Shown: positions 1-14,175 of the stretch, one piece after another
How the letters are laid out: every line of letters starts with the position of its first letter
How positions within the stretch are numbered: position 1 is the first letter of the stretch
Assembly (NCBI GenBank): GCA_024529925.1
Contig: JAFEUB010001548.1
Span: 682,001 to 746,000 of the forward strand
DNA from: Ophthalmolycus amberensis
Taxonomy: Eukaryota; Chordata; Actinopteri; Perciformes; Zoarcidae
Direction of reading: 5' to 3'
DNA: 64,000 bases
Program-made: the position numbers and the translations under genes
Notes under the pieces: generated by a model
Databases searched by the model: none
Told to the model about the DNA's origin: nothing
Seen by the model: only the letters and a program-made list of their open reading frames with translations

Positions 1-924
1 AGGCTTTGATCTTCTGTTGATGGTTCCACGCAATCCCAGACATACTTGACATTCAGCACAAAGCCGGTTTCTCCCCTGGCCTTGAGGAATGCTGGCTTGG
101 TGACAGCAGCCTGAAGCTGGGCTAATAAAGAATGTGACCATTGTGGCGACGGTCAGATCTTCCTCCGCCACTACATGCACCACAGACAGCTGTTGTTCAG
201 AGACTAAAGGCCGTGACACATATTTCTCATGCTGTCACACACACAGGCTTTATTCATCGGACAGTACCAGAGGGGACTTCTGGAAGGGATCTTGGCAGCA
301 TTTGAATCATTAGGATGATGAGAAATCTTGCAAGATAAAAGAGTCTTCCCTCAAAGTGCTTAGAGGGGTTCTGTCTACACCAGTGGCCTTACTGGGACAA
401 ATTATCCCAAAAAGGTTTGTGCACACTGCAGCAACCAGGTGTGCTGTCAATGTGTCCTTTGACCTGTACCTGCTGTGTTCTAGCACGAGTATGGACTGGT
501 GATCCTGTGACACATTACAACATTAGAGGAGAAGGAAGTTATTATCCTGACAGAGAAGCATGAAACGAGTCAGTGCACTCAGAGTAAAGATCTCTGCCAG
601 GTGAGTCTGCAACGACTGAGGCTATGATGTCTGATTGAATGAATACAAACCACAGTTGCCCGCCATCTAGAATGTAAGTGTTGCTGTCAGTGCTCAGTTC
701 AGTTTGGTATTTGCTAAGCAATAGTTATACATGCAAACATACACACAAGTGTGCAGACAATTGTCTTACCGAGACGTAAAACTTTGTAATCTGTATGGAA
801 AATGAGTCCAAACGGAAGCAGTTATTGATCACTTGTCCTTCAGCGTACAGTCAGAAATGAGCGCAAAAATGATTTGACTGTTGGGTCCAATAGTATGCAA
901 GATTAGCCATGGACAGACAGACAG

Positions 925-1052
925 TATTCCCATTCACACAACGATGGCACAGCCTACGGGAGGGATTTGGACCAACTTATGGGAGGCCGGGGATCAAATC
1001 GTCGATTTATTTATTGAGAGACAACCCTCTCTACTTTCTGAGCCACAGTTGC
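925..1052. repeat. Degraded tRNA-like dispersed fish repeat
   Basis: The stretch contains the hallmark GGGGATCAAATCG followed by a tail ending in TGAGCCACAG. This is the tRNA-like (B-box-like) part of a dispersed repeat that also occurs near 9692, 22165 and 38889. The family relation rests on these shared strings; the exact family name is not assigned. Confidence 0.5.
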
Positions 1053-2454
1053 ACATAAACAAAGTTAACACAAAATAACTGTACTTAACACCACAACAGC
1101 TTGTGTAGGTAGCAGACTAATGAGGCGAGAGAGTAAGAATTGGAATATTATAACCATGTGTGGCTGGCTCACAGTGGCCACCAAATATCCCCCGTAGGTA
1201 GTCCAATGTACAGGAACACTGTATGTTATGTCCAGCAAATGGAGACATGGGAAAACATGCAAAGACAGAACCAGCTAATGTTGACCACCTCATCGCTGTG
1301 TGTGTGTGTGAAATGACCCACATTGGAAGAGTGACACTGCTCAGAGAACGGTCACACTCTTGACTGCAAATATGAGTCACTGAGGACAACTGTTGCTGAA
1401 ATCAATTTCCCCGTGATGTCAGAGGGGAAAACCCCGTGTAATCCCCTCTGGCTGGTTCACACTCACACCCATCCAGCAGTGCAGATCAGTTTCATGGCAT
1501 TTTTAATGCCCCCACATCCATAGGGTCGTGTCAAATATTCAACACCTAATGCTGCCTCTCACAGATGTCACATTACCAGCACCCAAACAGTGGAGCTGAC
1601 AGAAGACAGCTCAGGGAAGTGACCATGGTTAGAAACATGAGGTCAGGTACAGTGCAGCCTAATAATGACTCGTGCTTTGTTTAATGCCGGCTGATGTATC
1701 GCACAGTAACTTTGCATCATGTTTCAAAATGAACACTGCTTACATCTATCACCATCTGTCCTCAATATGTGGTTAATCTACTTAGTATGGAATGTATTTG
1801 ACACCCTGCCATCACATACGGAGCATTATGAAAAACCAAAGGGAATCTTATCTCTGCCCACAGGTGGCCCTGTGCGCTGACCTCAGAGAAGAAACATTCG
1901 GAACAAAAGAAAGCAGCCTGCGGTCCTGTTCACGTAGAGGCCTTAAAGCGTCCTCACGGTTTACACACCACAGCACATATTCCTGCTGTCGGCCCATATG
2001 CAGAGCTCCAGTTCTCTGGACAAAAGTGAGCAGTAAATCTACTTCTAGAGACACGGGACGGGAACAGAGACTTCCGTGATTTCACCCATTAGGCTGGCCG
2101 TGCCAAGCATATCATTGAAAGGAATCCGCTGTCTGTATGCTGAAGTCCCCTGAGACGAGAATCATGTGGCGGATCCCAGCATGCTGAATGATAAAGAGTC
2201 AAATATGAAAGTAGATTTACTGCCAGATGTTGGCAGAGTTTGCTTCATTTCACTTGTAAAACAGAGAGGAAAACAGAGTGAGCATGAAAGCATGAATAAT
2301 TCCAGGACATTCTTTCGGGGAATTGCTTTGTGGAGAAAATGGCAGCCGGAGTGGATACCAAGGTATCTGAAAACCAAAAGATGAGCATGCACAGACACTC
2401 AATGAAACAAAAACACTCTGTGACTTTTTCCTATACGTTCCATACAGAAGAACA

Positions 2455-2610
2455 TACAGTTACTAAGTAACTAAGTGCATTTACTCAAGTACTGTAGTCC
2501 AATTACAAGTACCACTTTAAGATACTTTTACTTGTGTATTTTCATTTTCTGCTACGTTATAATTCACCACACCGCAGAAGCAAATATTGTACTTTTTAAT
2601 GCACTACATT
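2455..2610. repeat. Dispersed repeat with TACTCAAGTACTG-type motif
   Basis: ACTCAAGTACTGTAGT and neighbouring text resemble the ends of the hAT-like element at 5070..6955, which is rich in AAGTA/TACTT. Boundaries and target duplication were not found, so this is probably a decayed relative. Confidence 0.35.
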
Positions 2611-5061
2611 TAAGTTACTATGCAGATTCAGATCATTGATACAAAATAGAATCAACAAATTAATTATGATGGATTATGTTACTTTAAGCTACCCAGCAAG
2701 TCAATACAATGAGTCCCACATTCACCAGCTGCAACATTAAAGTACATTACATATTAATACATCAGTGATTAAAATCATAATAATATACACAATTTTCTTT
2801 TGTGTATTTTGAAGCTAATACTTTTGTAGAAAAACGGTTGATGAACAACTTGTTTGTTTGTCGTGGGGTTGTATGCAGTACTTCACCATTGCCAGTGTAT
2901 TACTTACAGTAGATGTTTGGAGAAGCACACAGGAGTGACAGGACAGGAGCAAAGCAAGAAAAGTGATGTTTCAATCTGAATCTGTCTGTTCTGAAGCTGT
3001 CTGGTCAATCAAACCTGATCGAACCTGATCAAACCTGATCAAACCACACCCACAGCGTCCTGATGAAGCAGCTTAGCTGAGTTCCTGACCCTCATAATAA
3101 ACTTAAGATATGCCTCCTCTTTTCAAATTTGAACTTGATTGTTGAACATTTAGTCACTAATTCAATGTTTTCTTTATGTTTCGATTGTTTAATGTCATTA
3201 AAAGTGCAGCAGACTAATGTTGACCTTTCTTGCCAGAGTGTTGCAGTTGTGCTGGGTTGTCACATAACTGGAATAAATGGAAAACGTATCTCTTGTTGTG
3301 CAGAGGAACTAATGAAACCAAAAGGCTTAACGCAGGCTGCTCTCATAACCTGTTCGTACCTACAAACGGTAATGCACTATAATCTCTATATAACCTCCGT
3401 AGTCAATTTGTATGTAATCTACGCAGTGGTGGGCCGTCAGACAGAATCACAGAAGCATATCGGAAGACATTATTGGCTGAGTAGCATCACGTGATGTGAT
3501 GTACAACACGTGTAATTGGTCGGTGTGCTTCCTGGACCGCTGAACGAGTGCCGTAAAGGCTGGAAAAGCTGCGCCAGTTAAAATAGAAGCGCTCTGTCAA
3601 AATTCAATAATTCTCAATTATCTATCGGTTGCAGATCCAGGGATCCATCTACAACGCCGCCTGGGTCCGGACTCGGACCATCGTCCGCCTATTAGCGACC
3701 CCTAAACTAGAGCTTGGACGGCAGGTGTCTTCCTGGAAACGACCGCCAGCAACCACTTCATAGAATTGTGCGGGTGGGATGCAGATGTTGGCATATTGTG
3801 CGATGCACAATGAGTAAATGTCTGAAAACTACAACAACATTCGAATAATTGTCAGGAGCTCAGAGCAATTGCCTTAGTACAGTAGAGTGCATTTACAGTA
3901 TTTAATCAAAAGGGGGTTCAAATGGATTTACAAATCAAAAGATGTTGGATTCAACCAGAAAATGTATAAAACTTCAAGGAAGCAAAATCAGACGACATGA
4001 CTGGAGATACAGGACTTTTAAGGGACAACAGAAGTCTGCTTGGAGGGGTCTGAGCCAAACAATGGACATGTGCGACAAAGATGTCTATGTTCTCATCATA
4101 TTGGACAACAGCAACAGGGACATTTCTCAGAAATGTCACATAGTCTATTCTGCAATAAATGACTTGCTCAGTGGAGGTTTTTTTCACAAAGGACATCTGG
4201 AACCTTGGAATACTGAACCTTGTTGAGATGGTTCTAATGAGGACTCAGGCCCCTTGCAGCTTTTTGCGCCTCCTGTTTCATCTGCTATGGACGCCAGTAT
4301 ATCAGTAAATGTCTTATTTGCCTTCAAACTAAATAATACAGCACTTTTGCAAGAACATTGGACCTCATGCATCACGAACTTCACTTTGTGTTCCTTTTTG
4401 TCGTACAGTGTGAGTGAGCCATGTCAGACTCAGCAAACGCTCCGAACTTAAGCTGTTAAACCTGTCAATCATTCTAGCTACCTATGGGGGGGGTGTGAGG
4501 GTACCTGGATAGTCAAGCATGTTGAGAGAACGTTTACTGTTGTTTTGGCACAGGCTACGGCCCACAGTAGCCTGTGTACTGTCCACTAATAAATCAAAAC
4601 AAGCAATGTAACGTCTCGCAGCTTTCCTCACCAAGGGTTGCTACAATATGTACACAAAAGGATTTGAAAATTTCATCAAAAACATATTTGGATCTTATTA
4701 CATTCATATAATTGCTGAACCTGCATTGACAAACCGCTTGTCATTTGTAAACTTCATTACATTTGTGGGCGGTTTTCTTTTTAATCCCCCGGCATCGCTT
4801 GATACACAAATGCACTTTTTTTCAACAGAGAATTTTCTGTTGCCAATCAGATCAGAGTCTCCTCCATTTTCACCCATATTATTATTATATCAAACTTATA
4901 CAGGCTGGTCATGTCTCTCCTCTGACAAAATAGCGAGCTGAGCAAAGTAGGTTAATGTTTTACCATCACTGTTTGTACCCAGATGTTAGCTTAGCTGTAT
5001 GTTTGTTTGTCAGATAACATTGTGGTTAGTCAGAGAATTAGTCTCACATACTGTCTATAAC

Positions 5062-6963
5062 ATTCTAGCCAGTGGTGTATAAAGTACTCAAAAGCCATAC
5101 TTGAGTAAAAGTAAAGATACCTTACTGGAAAACTACTCCAGTAAAAGTAAAAAGTCACCTATTAGAATACTACTTGAGTAAAAGTCTTAAAGTATCTGAT
5201 ATTTATTGTACTTAAGTATCAAAAGTAATTTTCTGATATTAAATGTACTTCAGTATTGAAAGTAAAAGTACAAGTAAATGCTGTTGATAAAAAAGCAAAG
5301 GGTCAGAATTGTGAGAATTATGAAGTTTATTCTTTTAAGTGCTGTGGCACCATGACCAAAGGACATGGAGCTGTGTTGAACATAATTGGGTTGGCTGTGA
5401 TCCATTCAGGAGCAACAATGTTCAACATAATATATTGTACATAAGTATACTTTTGCATCTGCTATGAACTTATCATCATAATTCTCCGAAAAGCAATATG
5501 ACACTATGAAGGAGTTGTAACAGTGCGTTTATAAGTCTGCTCATTAGATTAGAGGATGTAGAGGGCCAATGCATAATATTATGTTCAGCAAAAAATATCC
5601 ACTTGATGCATCAGGTCAGTGTTTAGAGAAAGGACACCTGCCTTGTAAACTCCTGTGGGCCTGATTTAAACACAATAGACAAAGGTTTTGCTCAAGCTGA
5701 ATCTGCAATTGGGCGACTGCTACCATCATAACTCCATCTGATCATCCACAACATGACTCAAATATCAAAACATGATCAATACTAAAGCAGCACCGAAAGT
5801 AACAACCCAGTCATTACTTGAAACTGAAAAATGTCCTGTTCATCTTCAGAAGACAATTCTATTAGAATGTAAAGAAGTTACATTGTATTAGAATGTAAAG
5901 AAGTTACATTGTATTAGAATGTAAAGAAGCTACATTGTATTAGAATGTAAAGAAGTTACATTGTATTAGAATGTAAAGAAGCTACATTGTATTAGAATGT
6001 AACTTCTTTACATTCTATTAGAATGTAAAGAAGTTACATTGTATTAGAATGTAAAGAAGCTACATTGTATTAGAATGTAACTTCTTTACATTCTATTAGA
6101 ATGTAAAGAAGTTACATTGTATTAGAATGTAAAGAAGTTACATTGTATTAGAATGTAAAGAAGTTACATTGTATTAGAATGTAACTTCTTTACATTCTAT
6201 TAGAATGTAAAGAAGCTACATGGTATAGAATGATTCTATTGAAGTTATTCCTTTTTAAAATGTTTTAGACGAGTCACTAATCACTTTAAAAGAGTGATTA
6301 TAGCTGATTTAACTTACAGAAAAGGTAACTTTTCAGAAAACTTATAGGAAAAGCTCGTGGTTTGCGTTAAAATATCTACGGAAGTGGCGTTGCTTAAGTA
6401 CGGAAGTCACGTCACAAATAAATCAACATTGGCTTCTCGTTTCACACACGGCACAAACTGCGGCCTCCTGGAGGAAACACCAGTGTTAGTTTGACCCATC
6501 CACCTCTCCTCATCCCACCCGTCCTGTGTGGAATTCTACTCATGTAGTCGCTCGCTAGCTTATAGCATGTAGCATCCTGGGCATCACTGGGAATCAAAAC
6601 ACCGCGGCTTTGAGAGCACTTGTTTGCGCATTAACGTGATTAACCAATGATTTAACTTGCAAGCTAGGACCACTGATTCACCAAACCTGCTTGCTTGCAG
6701 TCTGTGTTCCACCACAGTCCCCGACGCTGCTCTCATGATTCATTTTGTTTCTAAAGATAGATTTGATTTTGTAGCGAGTAACGAAGGTTTCAGGGGAAAT
6801 GTATCGGAGTAAAAGTATCAGTTTTCTTTGCAAAATGTAGTGAAGTAAAAGTAAAAGTCAACAGAAATATAAGTAGTAAAGTAAAGTACAGATACCCAAA
6901 AAAACTACTTAAGTACAGTAACGAAGTATTTCTACTTCGTTACTGTACACTACTGATTCTAGG
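5062..6963. mobile_element. Non-autonomous hAT-like element with near-perfect 8-bp target duplication
   Basis: The element runs 5070..6955. The left end is CAGTGGTGTA and the right end is TACACTACTG, so the terminal inverted repeats match at 9 of 10 positions. It is bordered by ATTCTAGC at 5062..5069 and ATTCTAGG at 6956..6963, an 8-bp duplication with one mismatch, typical of hAT transposons. Subterminal regions are rich in AAGTA/TACTT strings (5090..5290 and 6810..6940). No transposase reading frame is present, so it could only have moved with help from another element. A 26-bp tandem array with inverted units fills part of its interior. Confidence 0.7.
5864..6228. repeat. 26-bp tandem array with units in both orientations
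   Basis: Copies of TATTAGAATGTAAAGAAGTT plus ACATTG repeat about 13 times. Some units are inverted (GTAACTTCTTTACATTC near 5996, 6077 and 6181). Where an inverted unit meets a direct unit, arms of about 22 bp pair perfectly around a 1-base centre, giving strong hairpin potential. The array lies wholly inside the hAT-like element 5070..6955. Confidence 0.9.
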
Positions 6964-9900
6964 TTTGGTTTCAGTCACAGTTGAGGGTAGCAGCACTCAT
7001 GGCAAAGTCACAAAAATCACTGGCAAACAAACACATAGCCAAGCTAGCGTTAGCTAGCTGTCATATCAAACTAATACAGACTGGTCATGTCTTCCCTCAC
7101 AAAATAGTCGACGCTGAAAGCCAAGGCAATGGTTCCTTATGACAACTTTAGGTCAGTATGTCAGCTACCTGCCAACTTCACTTAGCCAATGTCACATAGT
7201 AACATCAACATGCTTGGTGCTGGTTTATTTCTTCAACATTGTAGAGTCACCGTCAATACAGTTGTTGTAGCCTTTTTTGGATTCTTTTGGGATCTTTGCA
7301 CACTTGTCTGGCCAAGTTTGATTGTTTTGATACTTATTTGGGGTGCACAAGTTACATATTTGTACCACCAAAGCTAACATAAGTTAGCTGTTTGGTTTCC
7401 TCTTTTCGCTTTCCATCCTGTTCCCTACCTGACTATGTCACGTTATTAGGAATCCCACTGCTCTTCTTGGCAAGACCCCGCCAGCGCTAATCCGGCCAGC
7501 CTGCTGGCCAATGTGCGTTGGATGACCCCCATGCTTTTCTACTGGTTTTCAGAATTATTTCTTTCTGCAGGGAATTAAGGCTAATTTGTTTGTCTTTGAA
7601 AGTCCTATGGAACCTTTTCTTCACACGGTGTTGAAATCCATGCTTGATTGCTCTACCTCCTGCTTCAAGAGTAACAACAAACACATACGCTGTGCTTTTA
7701 CAGAGAGATGCTGTGTTAATAACCCAGCCCACGAGTCAACAATGAGAGGGAAACAGGCCAGATGATTTCAGTCAACAGGACTGTTTCACTGGAAAAGCCC
7801 TCAATATACTCCAACGCTACCCCAAGTCATTTGATCAGCTGTCTTACCACATTTAAGCAACTAAACTTGGGTTAGTTGTGAGTATGAAAGGGTTACGAAC
7901 ACCTAATTCATTAACATATCATTGAATTGTTTAACCAGCCCTTTCATGTTTAGCTGGTTGGGGCAGCTGTGTCAGCCACTGGGTCAGCCAAGCGTGTAAA
8001 CACCAGTTGTGTTTATGTGTTTTCATTGGCTATTTGAACTATTTCCAGTAGTTTCTGTGAAGTAGTTGGCCTCTTCTAGGGTGGGATATTGCCCTGTATT
8101 GTCTGAAGTATAAATATAGAAGATGAGGGGAGTACTACAACGCAAGTTGGACAGAGCCAGGATTTCTTTGCCTTAGCTTCCTCGACAAAATCTAAAGCCA
8201 CAATCAGAGACATTGGGCACCAAGACGGTCGTTATAAACTGTCCTTATTGACCCGACTTTTCTTCCCCAGGCTCTGTGTCCCATAAAGGTGGACATACTT
8301 CCGCTTATGAAAACACTGTTGTTACATTTGAGGCATGAAATGAACGCTGGCAGAAAATTACTAATTGTGTTAACAATTATGTAAGTAATTATTTTCGTTA
8401 ATATATTTATTTTACCACTCAATGCACTCTCATTGCCAACCGTTTATTTCCAATGTGACAGTTGCAGATTCTAGTAGTAGTAGTAGTAGTTCAGACACAA
8501 ACACACATTCCTCTGCTGTGGTCATCCCGAACGCTCACTTGGCTCATAGTCAGAAATAAGGACTCCTGCTCTCCCAGCAGAACTGACCATACAATAAAAA
8601 AATGAATTAAGACTGAGGAATATGATTCGAAACGTAGGACTGCACTATGCAAAAGGTTTTCTCAGAGCTTGCGCATCATTTGCAAAAGTGTTGCTTCCTC
8701 TTTGAAAGGCAGGATATGGAAAATATTTGTTGATGTGAAATTCATCTGGGATCAGAGCACATCAGGGGTTTTAAAACAAACACACTGTTCACACTGGTGA
8801 TGATGTGTGGACATACCTTGTGCTCCAAGTAACAAAGCCAAAACACACTGCTTCAGGCTAACAGCAGATTTCATGGTGCTGCGATGCTGCTGCTTCATTA
8901 CCCCAAACCCGCAGCAGACAAGGGTGTAACAATGACAATGCTTCTCCCAGCTGAAGTCATAAGCTCACAGGAGATGTAATGAAACACCTCATCAGAGTTG
9001 TGTAGATCCAAGAGGAATGGGTGAGAGAATTAACCGAGTGAAGCTTCATTACCCCCCACACACAGAGAACAACACGCCCAACATGCTGAGTCTGAGAAAA
9101 GCACGATGATATCATGGCTCCGACCAGGAAACCCCCCAACTTATGTTGAGAGGGTCAAAGCATGAAGATCCTTTAGACAAGGGCAGCAGTGTGGTGAAAC
9201 ATTTCACAGTTGCTTCACTGAAAATGTCTCCAGCATTGCCGCTGACATGAAGTTTTGTTGCATCACGGATCTGCTGTTGTGGGGAAAGTTTTGTTGCCGA
9301 GCATCTTTGTTTCAATTGGAACACTTTTGGTGACTTTCCAAAGTCTAGACAAGTATTGAGAGAGACAACATTCATGGTCTCCCCTGATGCCCTCTGACTG
9401 TCCACATATGAATGATTGAGGCTTAAATTGTAAAACCTGCGAATTCTATTTGTTCATTAGCAATTATATGCTCTAATCATAATAGCTGTCACGTGCTTGT
9501 CTGTTTCTATCCTACTGTAAGTACAACAGAAAACATTCCATGTTTTAGACTTTACAATGCATCCATCCATATGAGCTAAGAAGCACAGTGGGTGGATGTG
9601 TATTATAAAGTCAGTGTTAGCAGATGTTGACTTCCTTTCATTCCAGAGTTCTTATTGCTGTCAGAGGAAAGAGATTTTTCCTTTTGCCTCAAAAATGGTA
9701 AATGGACTTGCATTTGTACCGTATCTTTATAGTCTTCTGACGACTCAAAGCACTTTACACTCACATTCATACACCGACGTCAGGGCCACCCATCAGAGAG
9801 CAATCTGGGGTTAAGTGTCTTGCTTAAGGTCACTTCGACATAGACTGGAGGAGCCAGGGATTAAACAACCAATCTTCCGATTGGAAGACAATTCGATTTC

Positions 9901-12900
9901 TGAGCCACAAAGTACCCACAAAAATAAGAGTTGAGGTGTTAATATTTGTCTTTGCAGTTTCGGACATCAGAGAGCAACACTTTGTCTGTAACCAGACATG
10001 TTGTTCTTTACTTTATCTCAGAGTGGTTCTGTGTCATTACGATGTATCCTTCATTCACAGTAAAACCAAACGGATCTACTAGCTTCAGGGTAAGGTGGGG
10101 CAGATGACTCACTCGCTGGGTGTGCCTACCCAGTGTGCCAGCCAGGGAAAGCAGCTCACAGACTGACAGACAGCAGCTGGAGGTCTCCCAAGAGACCGTT
10201 CTCATGATGCAATAACCGCCGTTACGTGGGTCATAAAAAATGACATTTCTGGAGGAAGGAGGAAAAGCAGCAACAAACAGTATTTGTTATGCCATCATGT
10301 AAAACACATGATGTGATTATCTGAATAATTTGAGGGAGTAGGTCAACACAATATTGTTAATTTAACTATTGGAAGCAAAATGGAACAACAAACTTCAAAT
10401 GTGAAGATGTCAATAAAGCAAATGGGTGTTGCATTTTGCCAATAAATTATCCTTGAATCCTTGAATTTATGTTGCGCAACCCTGTTGTACAATGACAACA
10501 AATGAACCTTGTACATTTTTTTATTGTGGGTGTAAAATGGTGATGCTGGAGACTCAGAGACAGATGCTGGCAACTAACTGCTTACTTTGACATGAAACTC
10601 TCACATAACTCGCTCTTACTTTACTGCTGCCACGGATGTGAAGACTCTTGGACATTCTTGGAGTCTATAGGTGAGCACCTCGACTGTAGTTGTGAAAGTA
10701 ATGAACTGTAGTTGTACTAATGGTTTGAGTAGAGAGAGAGGTTGTGGGTGACAAGGGGTTTCGAAAGGTCGTTACCAGACAGACTGGACCGAGTGGAAGA
10801 GAAGCGCTTTAGCATACTATCGACTTAAAAGTAGGATTTTCAGATGAGGCCATTTAATAATTGAATAAAAAGAAGTGTGGATGTGGGGGATTGAGCGCGT
10901 TCTAGGGGAGGGGTGAGAGAGGAAGGGAGAAAGGAATGGGGGAGAAACTGTTTGTTGATACAGTTTATCACTGCAGCAACCCAATGTTCCCACAGGGATC
11001 ATTTAAGTTTCCTATTACAGTAATGGATTAACTTGGGCTACAGACAAAAACAGAAGAGTGATGGTCTGAAAACCAGTTTGTGATGTCATCTCATCCCTCA
11101 ATAACTGTTATTGACCTGTCTTACTGAGAGTGTTTATCTCAGCTGTTGCTCCGCTGAAGCTGCTCAACATCAACTGTCAGAACTAGTTAACAGCAGGTAA
11201 GAAACACGACAGAGAGCTTGTGGCAGCAGTGGTGAAAGGTCATGTGAAACATTGTCCCCAAAGGCCTGTGCAAAGCACGCACACATGCTTTCTATTCAAC
11301 TCTTTAGATGAGGCTGATTTTATAATGTGCTAAACACAAACATCCTTATTGAGTCCGTTCCAAAGCTACATGGCCTCTATTTTAAGCAAAATAAGATTCA
11401 AACCCCCGTGAGGCTGCAATACTTCTTACACGCAACTATACTGATCATTGAAAAAATGAAGCATTAAATCACTTCTATCATGAAATAAAACGAACGAATA
11501 GGGAGATTGAGTGAAATACTTCTTAGAAGAGGGGAGTAGGAAGAATCTAGTGCACATCAGAGGATTTTATTTTAGTAATGACATTAGTTAGATGGTTAAA
11601 AGTGACTTAAATACTGGCAGGGTGTCGTGTGTATTAAAGCAAAGGGCAGGGAGAGATTGAGAGCGTGGGATGATCATATTCCCAACTGTTTGAAACTTAT
11701 TACAGAAAAAATGTTTTTTCAGTTGATAGACTACAAATGAGTGACAAGGGTCTAGATTTCAGTGAGCTCGTGCCTGAGGGTGAAAGTTATCATTTATTTT
11801 AAAAAAAATTTAATTTATTGCAAGACAAGAGACAATACATAAACATAATGACAAGAACAGTGAAATACAGGCCAGCTAACATCATTCAGTGAATGCATAG
11901 GACACCCTTTGTCATTATACCCTCAATTTAGATAAAAACACACTATGATCATGAAGTAGTGGCAGTTGTTGAGACATCTTGCACGTGTTTGATGACAGAC
12001 ATGATCACTCTAAGGACCTCGTATAGCTAGTGGGCCAGTGAAAATGAAGTGAAAATGAAATAATAAAATGCAGCTCTCACAGTAGACACATGAGAGCCTA
12101 ACTTGATGGACTCCTTGCTTATTCATTGGTCCCTGGGATAAAAGATGTCAAAACATAAACCCATGGTGGCTGTACTGTCAGCTCAGCTTATGTGTTCTGC
12201 ACGAGATTTCACCTGGATACCATCCAGCAATGCTGCTGATGAAAGTGTGGAGAAGAAAACAGACAGCCCCTGAAAGCAATAAACCCTCCTCTGCTGCATT
12301 CAGTCCCGAGTGAAGGTGAAAGCGAAGACAGACGCAGTGCAGACTGTATGGATTCCTTCTGCACCTGTCCTCCTTTTAAGTTAAATCAGTATGACGTGGT
12401 GATAAAAGCGTCACAGAGGAGCCCTAAATCCACTGAGAAATGTTAAGATGACTCCTCACGCATGACCATTTATTGTAGTCGCTCACCTTTTGAATTATAA
12501 CCCAGGGCTGATAACGGCCTGGATTCATGGGGCAGCCTCTTGTTAATGTCCACAGGACAATAGAGTGCACGTAGATCATTGGGTGCACGTGGATCTTTCG
12601 TCATATTTGTTGTATATTTGGATTCGATTTGATAGAAAATCAAAACTAAAAGATGTTTTTTTAACCTTCTTTAAGCTCTTCTTCTCTGGTGTTTGTATCA
12701 GACATGAACACATGAAGAAAGACATCATTTTGTAATGCCTTGCTTGTTTGAGTTACTGCGTCATCTCTAAATGACCCACAAAACCTTGCATTTGAGGGTA
12801 GTTTACTGCAGTTGGTGTGGATTCCATTCCGAGTCTTTAACAACCTGTACCGCAGCTCTCTTGGCAGAGGACTGACAGCATTCAATGTGTGTATTTGCTG

Positions 12901-14170
12901 CTGCCCTGTTCCAAAAGCACTGTTCCCACCAAATGACCCAAGGAAGAGGGAGGATACACACCAGAGGTTATGTAAACCACTCATGCTGGATGTGAACCCA
13001 CACTGACTAACTCGATTATCTGTTTTTGCACTGTTGAGGTGTGGCTCTTCAACACGGTAAACAGGGAGGTGTTACATCCCCTAAAAGCCTTGTTAAGATA
13101 TCAACCATAATGCCATTGTGTCACACAACCCCAGTTTGGTAACTATGACAGCAGACATATATGACACCTTACCCCCCAAGTACCCCTACCAACCACAAAC
13201 AAACTCCGAGAGTGAGCTCACAGTCCCTGAGCAACAGCTGAGTGGATCTACAGAAACAGCCTGCTGGTAAACTCAGCGGTTGGGTGTGAATCAATATTCA
13301 GAGGAATATTACAGAACTGGATTTAATTCAAGATCTGCATGTATGATTCCTCAGGGAACTTTGCTGAAAGACTTCACTGTCTGAATGAGAGCAGGTAGGA
13401 GCAGTCGCAGAGCTTGTATCACGGTGGGAGAGTTGCTGAAAGGCAGTGTAATGAACTGTAACCTGAAACTAAACGGCCTAATGAGTTCCAGAGGAGGGGG
13501 CCTTCTGTTTTTCTTTAAAATGTGTCAGGCCGTTAAATGGGCCTGTAAAAAGTGCTAGCTGTGTGGACTGTTGTGAAGTATTGTCCCAGGAAACATCTGC
13601 CATGTGCTCTTAAACTTAACACAGAGTTATCAGACAATTATCAGGCCTACACTATACTAACAGTGCTGGTAGTAAGTCAGTCTGTGGGCTTCATTCCCAT
13701 TGTTTGCATTTGACAACATTTGTGCAGGGAGTTGGTGACAGTGTCTGCTGCTCTGCAGGAACATATTTGTTGAGAGATTATTGTCTAGCTTTGTCAGCAA
13801 TCAGTGCCCCTTCTTCACGACCTTTAACTGTCAGCATGCTAACAGAAACATGGTCAACATTACACCTGCTTTTTACACGGCTTTGTTGAATACTCAGTTC
13901 TTATTATATGGTCTGTTCTTCTGTACAACAGACCACTTCTCTGATTAACACACCATTGCTATGGACAGTCTGATCATCCAATCATATAATTTTCTGCACC
14001 TGCTTAAAATTCCAACGGTAAAACTCACTTGATTGCCAGTTGCATAGAAATAAGGCCGACACTGAATTAGGTTACTTTTAAATCCAGCAATGGGATATTT
14101 ATATCTCATATTAAAAACCTTGTCGGTGAATATCGGCAACTTAAAATGAGTCACCGAGAGGCTGAGTAGG
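6964..14170. other. Gene-poor stretch, no supported gene
   Basis: I found no coding region with a recognisable domain or credible exon series. A short (TAG)n run lies near 8473..8490, and a dispersed repeat at 9692..9915. The rest is unique-looking, moderately AT-rich DNA. The open frame at 12661..12984 (minus) is the longest, but it has no domain I know. Confidence 0.55.
9692..9915. repeat. Dispersed fish repeat (GGTAAATGGAC family)
   Basis: It opens with GGTAAATGGACTTGCATTTG, continues through CTCAAAGCACTTTACACTC and ends near TTTCTGAGCCACAA. The same ordered strings occur at 38889..39190, and a tRNA-like head of the same kind occurs at 22165..22260. This is a non-coding interspersed repeat. 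Confidence 0.65.
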
Positions 14171-14175
14171 GGAGG

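Larger units (their letters stand above)
1..5061. other. Gene-poor stretch, no supported gene
   Basis: Open frames here are short, have no recognisable domain and show no splice-consistent homology. I see degraded dispersed repeats (entered separately), a small CCTGATCAAA-type repeat near 3010..3045, and otherwise unique-looking AT-rich sequence. It may be intergenic DNA or part of a long intron of a gene outside the window. Confidence 0.6.

Noticed and set aside
12661..12984. 107-codon minus frame as a gene
   Set aside because: No recognisable domain, no splice or promoter support; size is within what chance gives in 64 kb.
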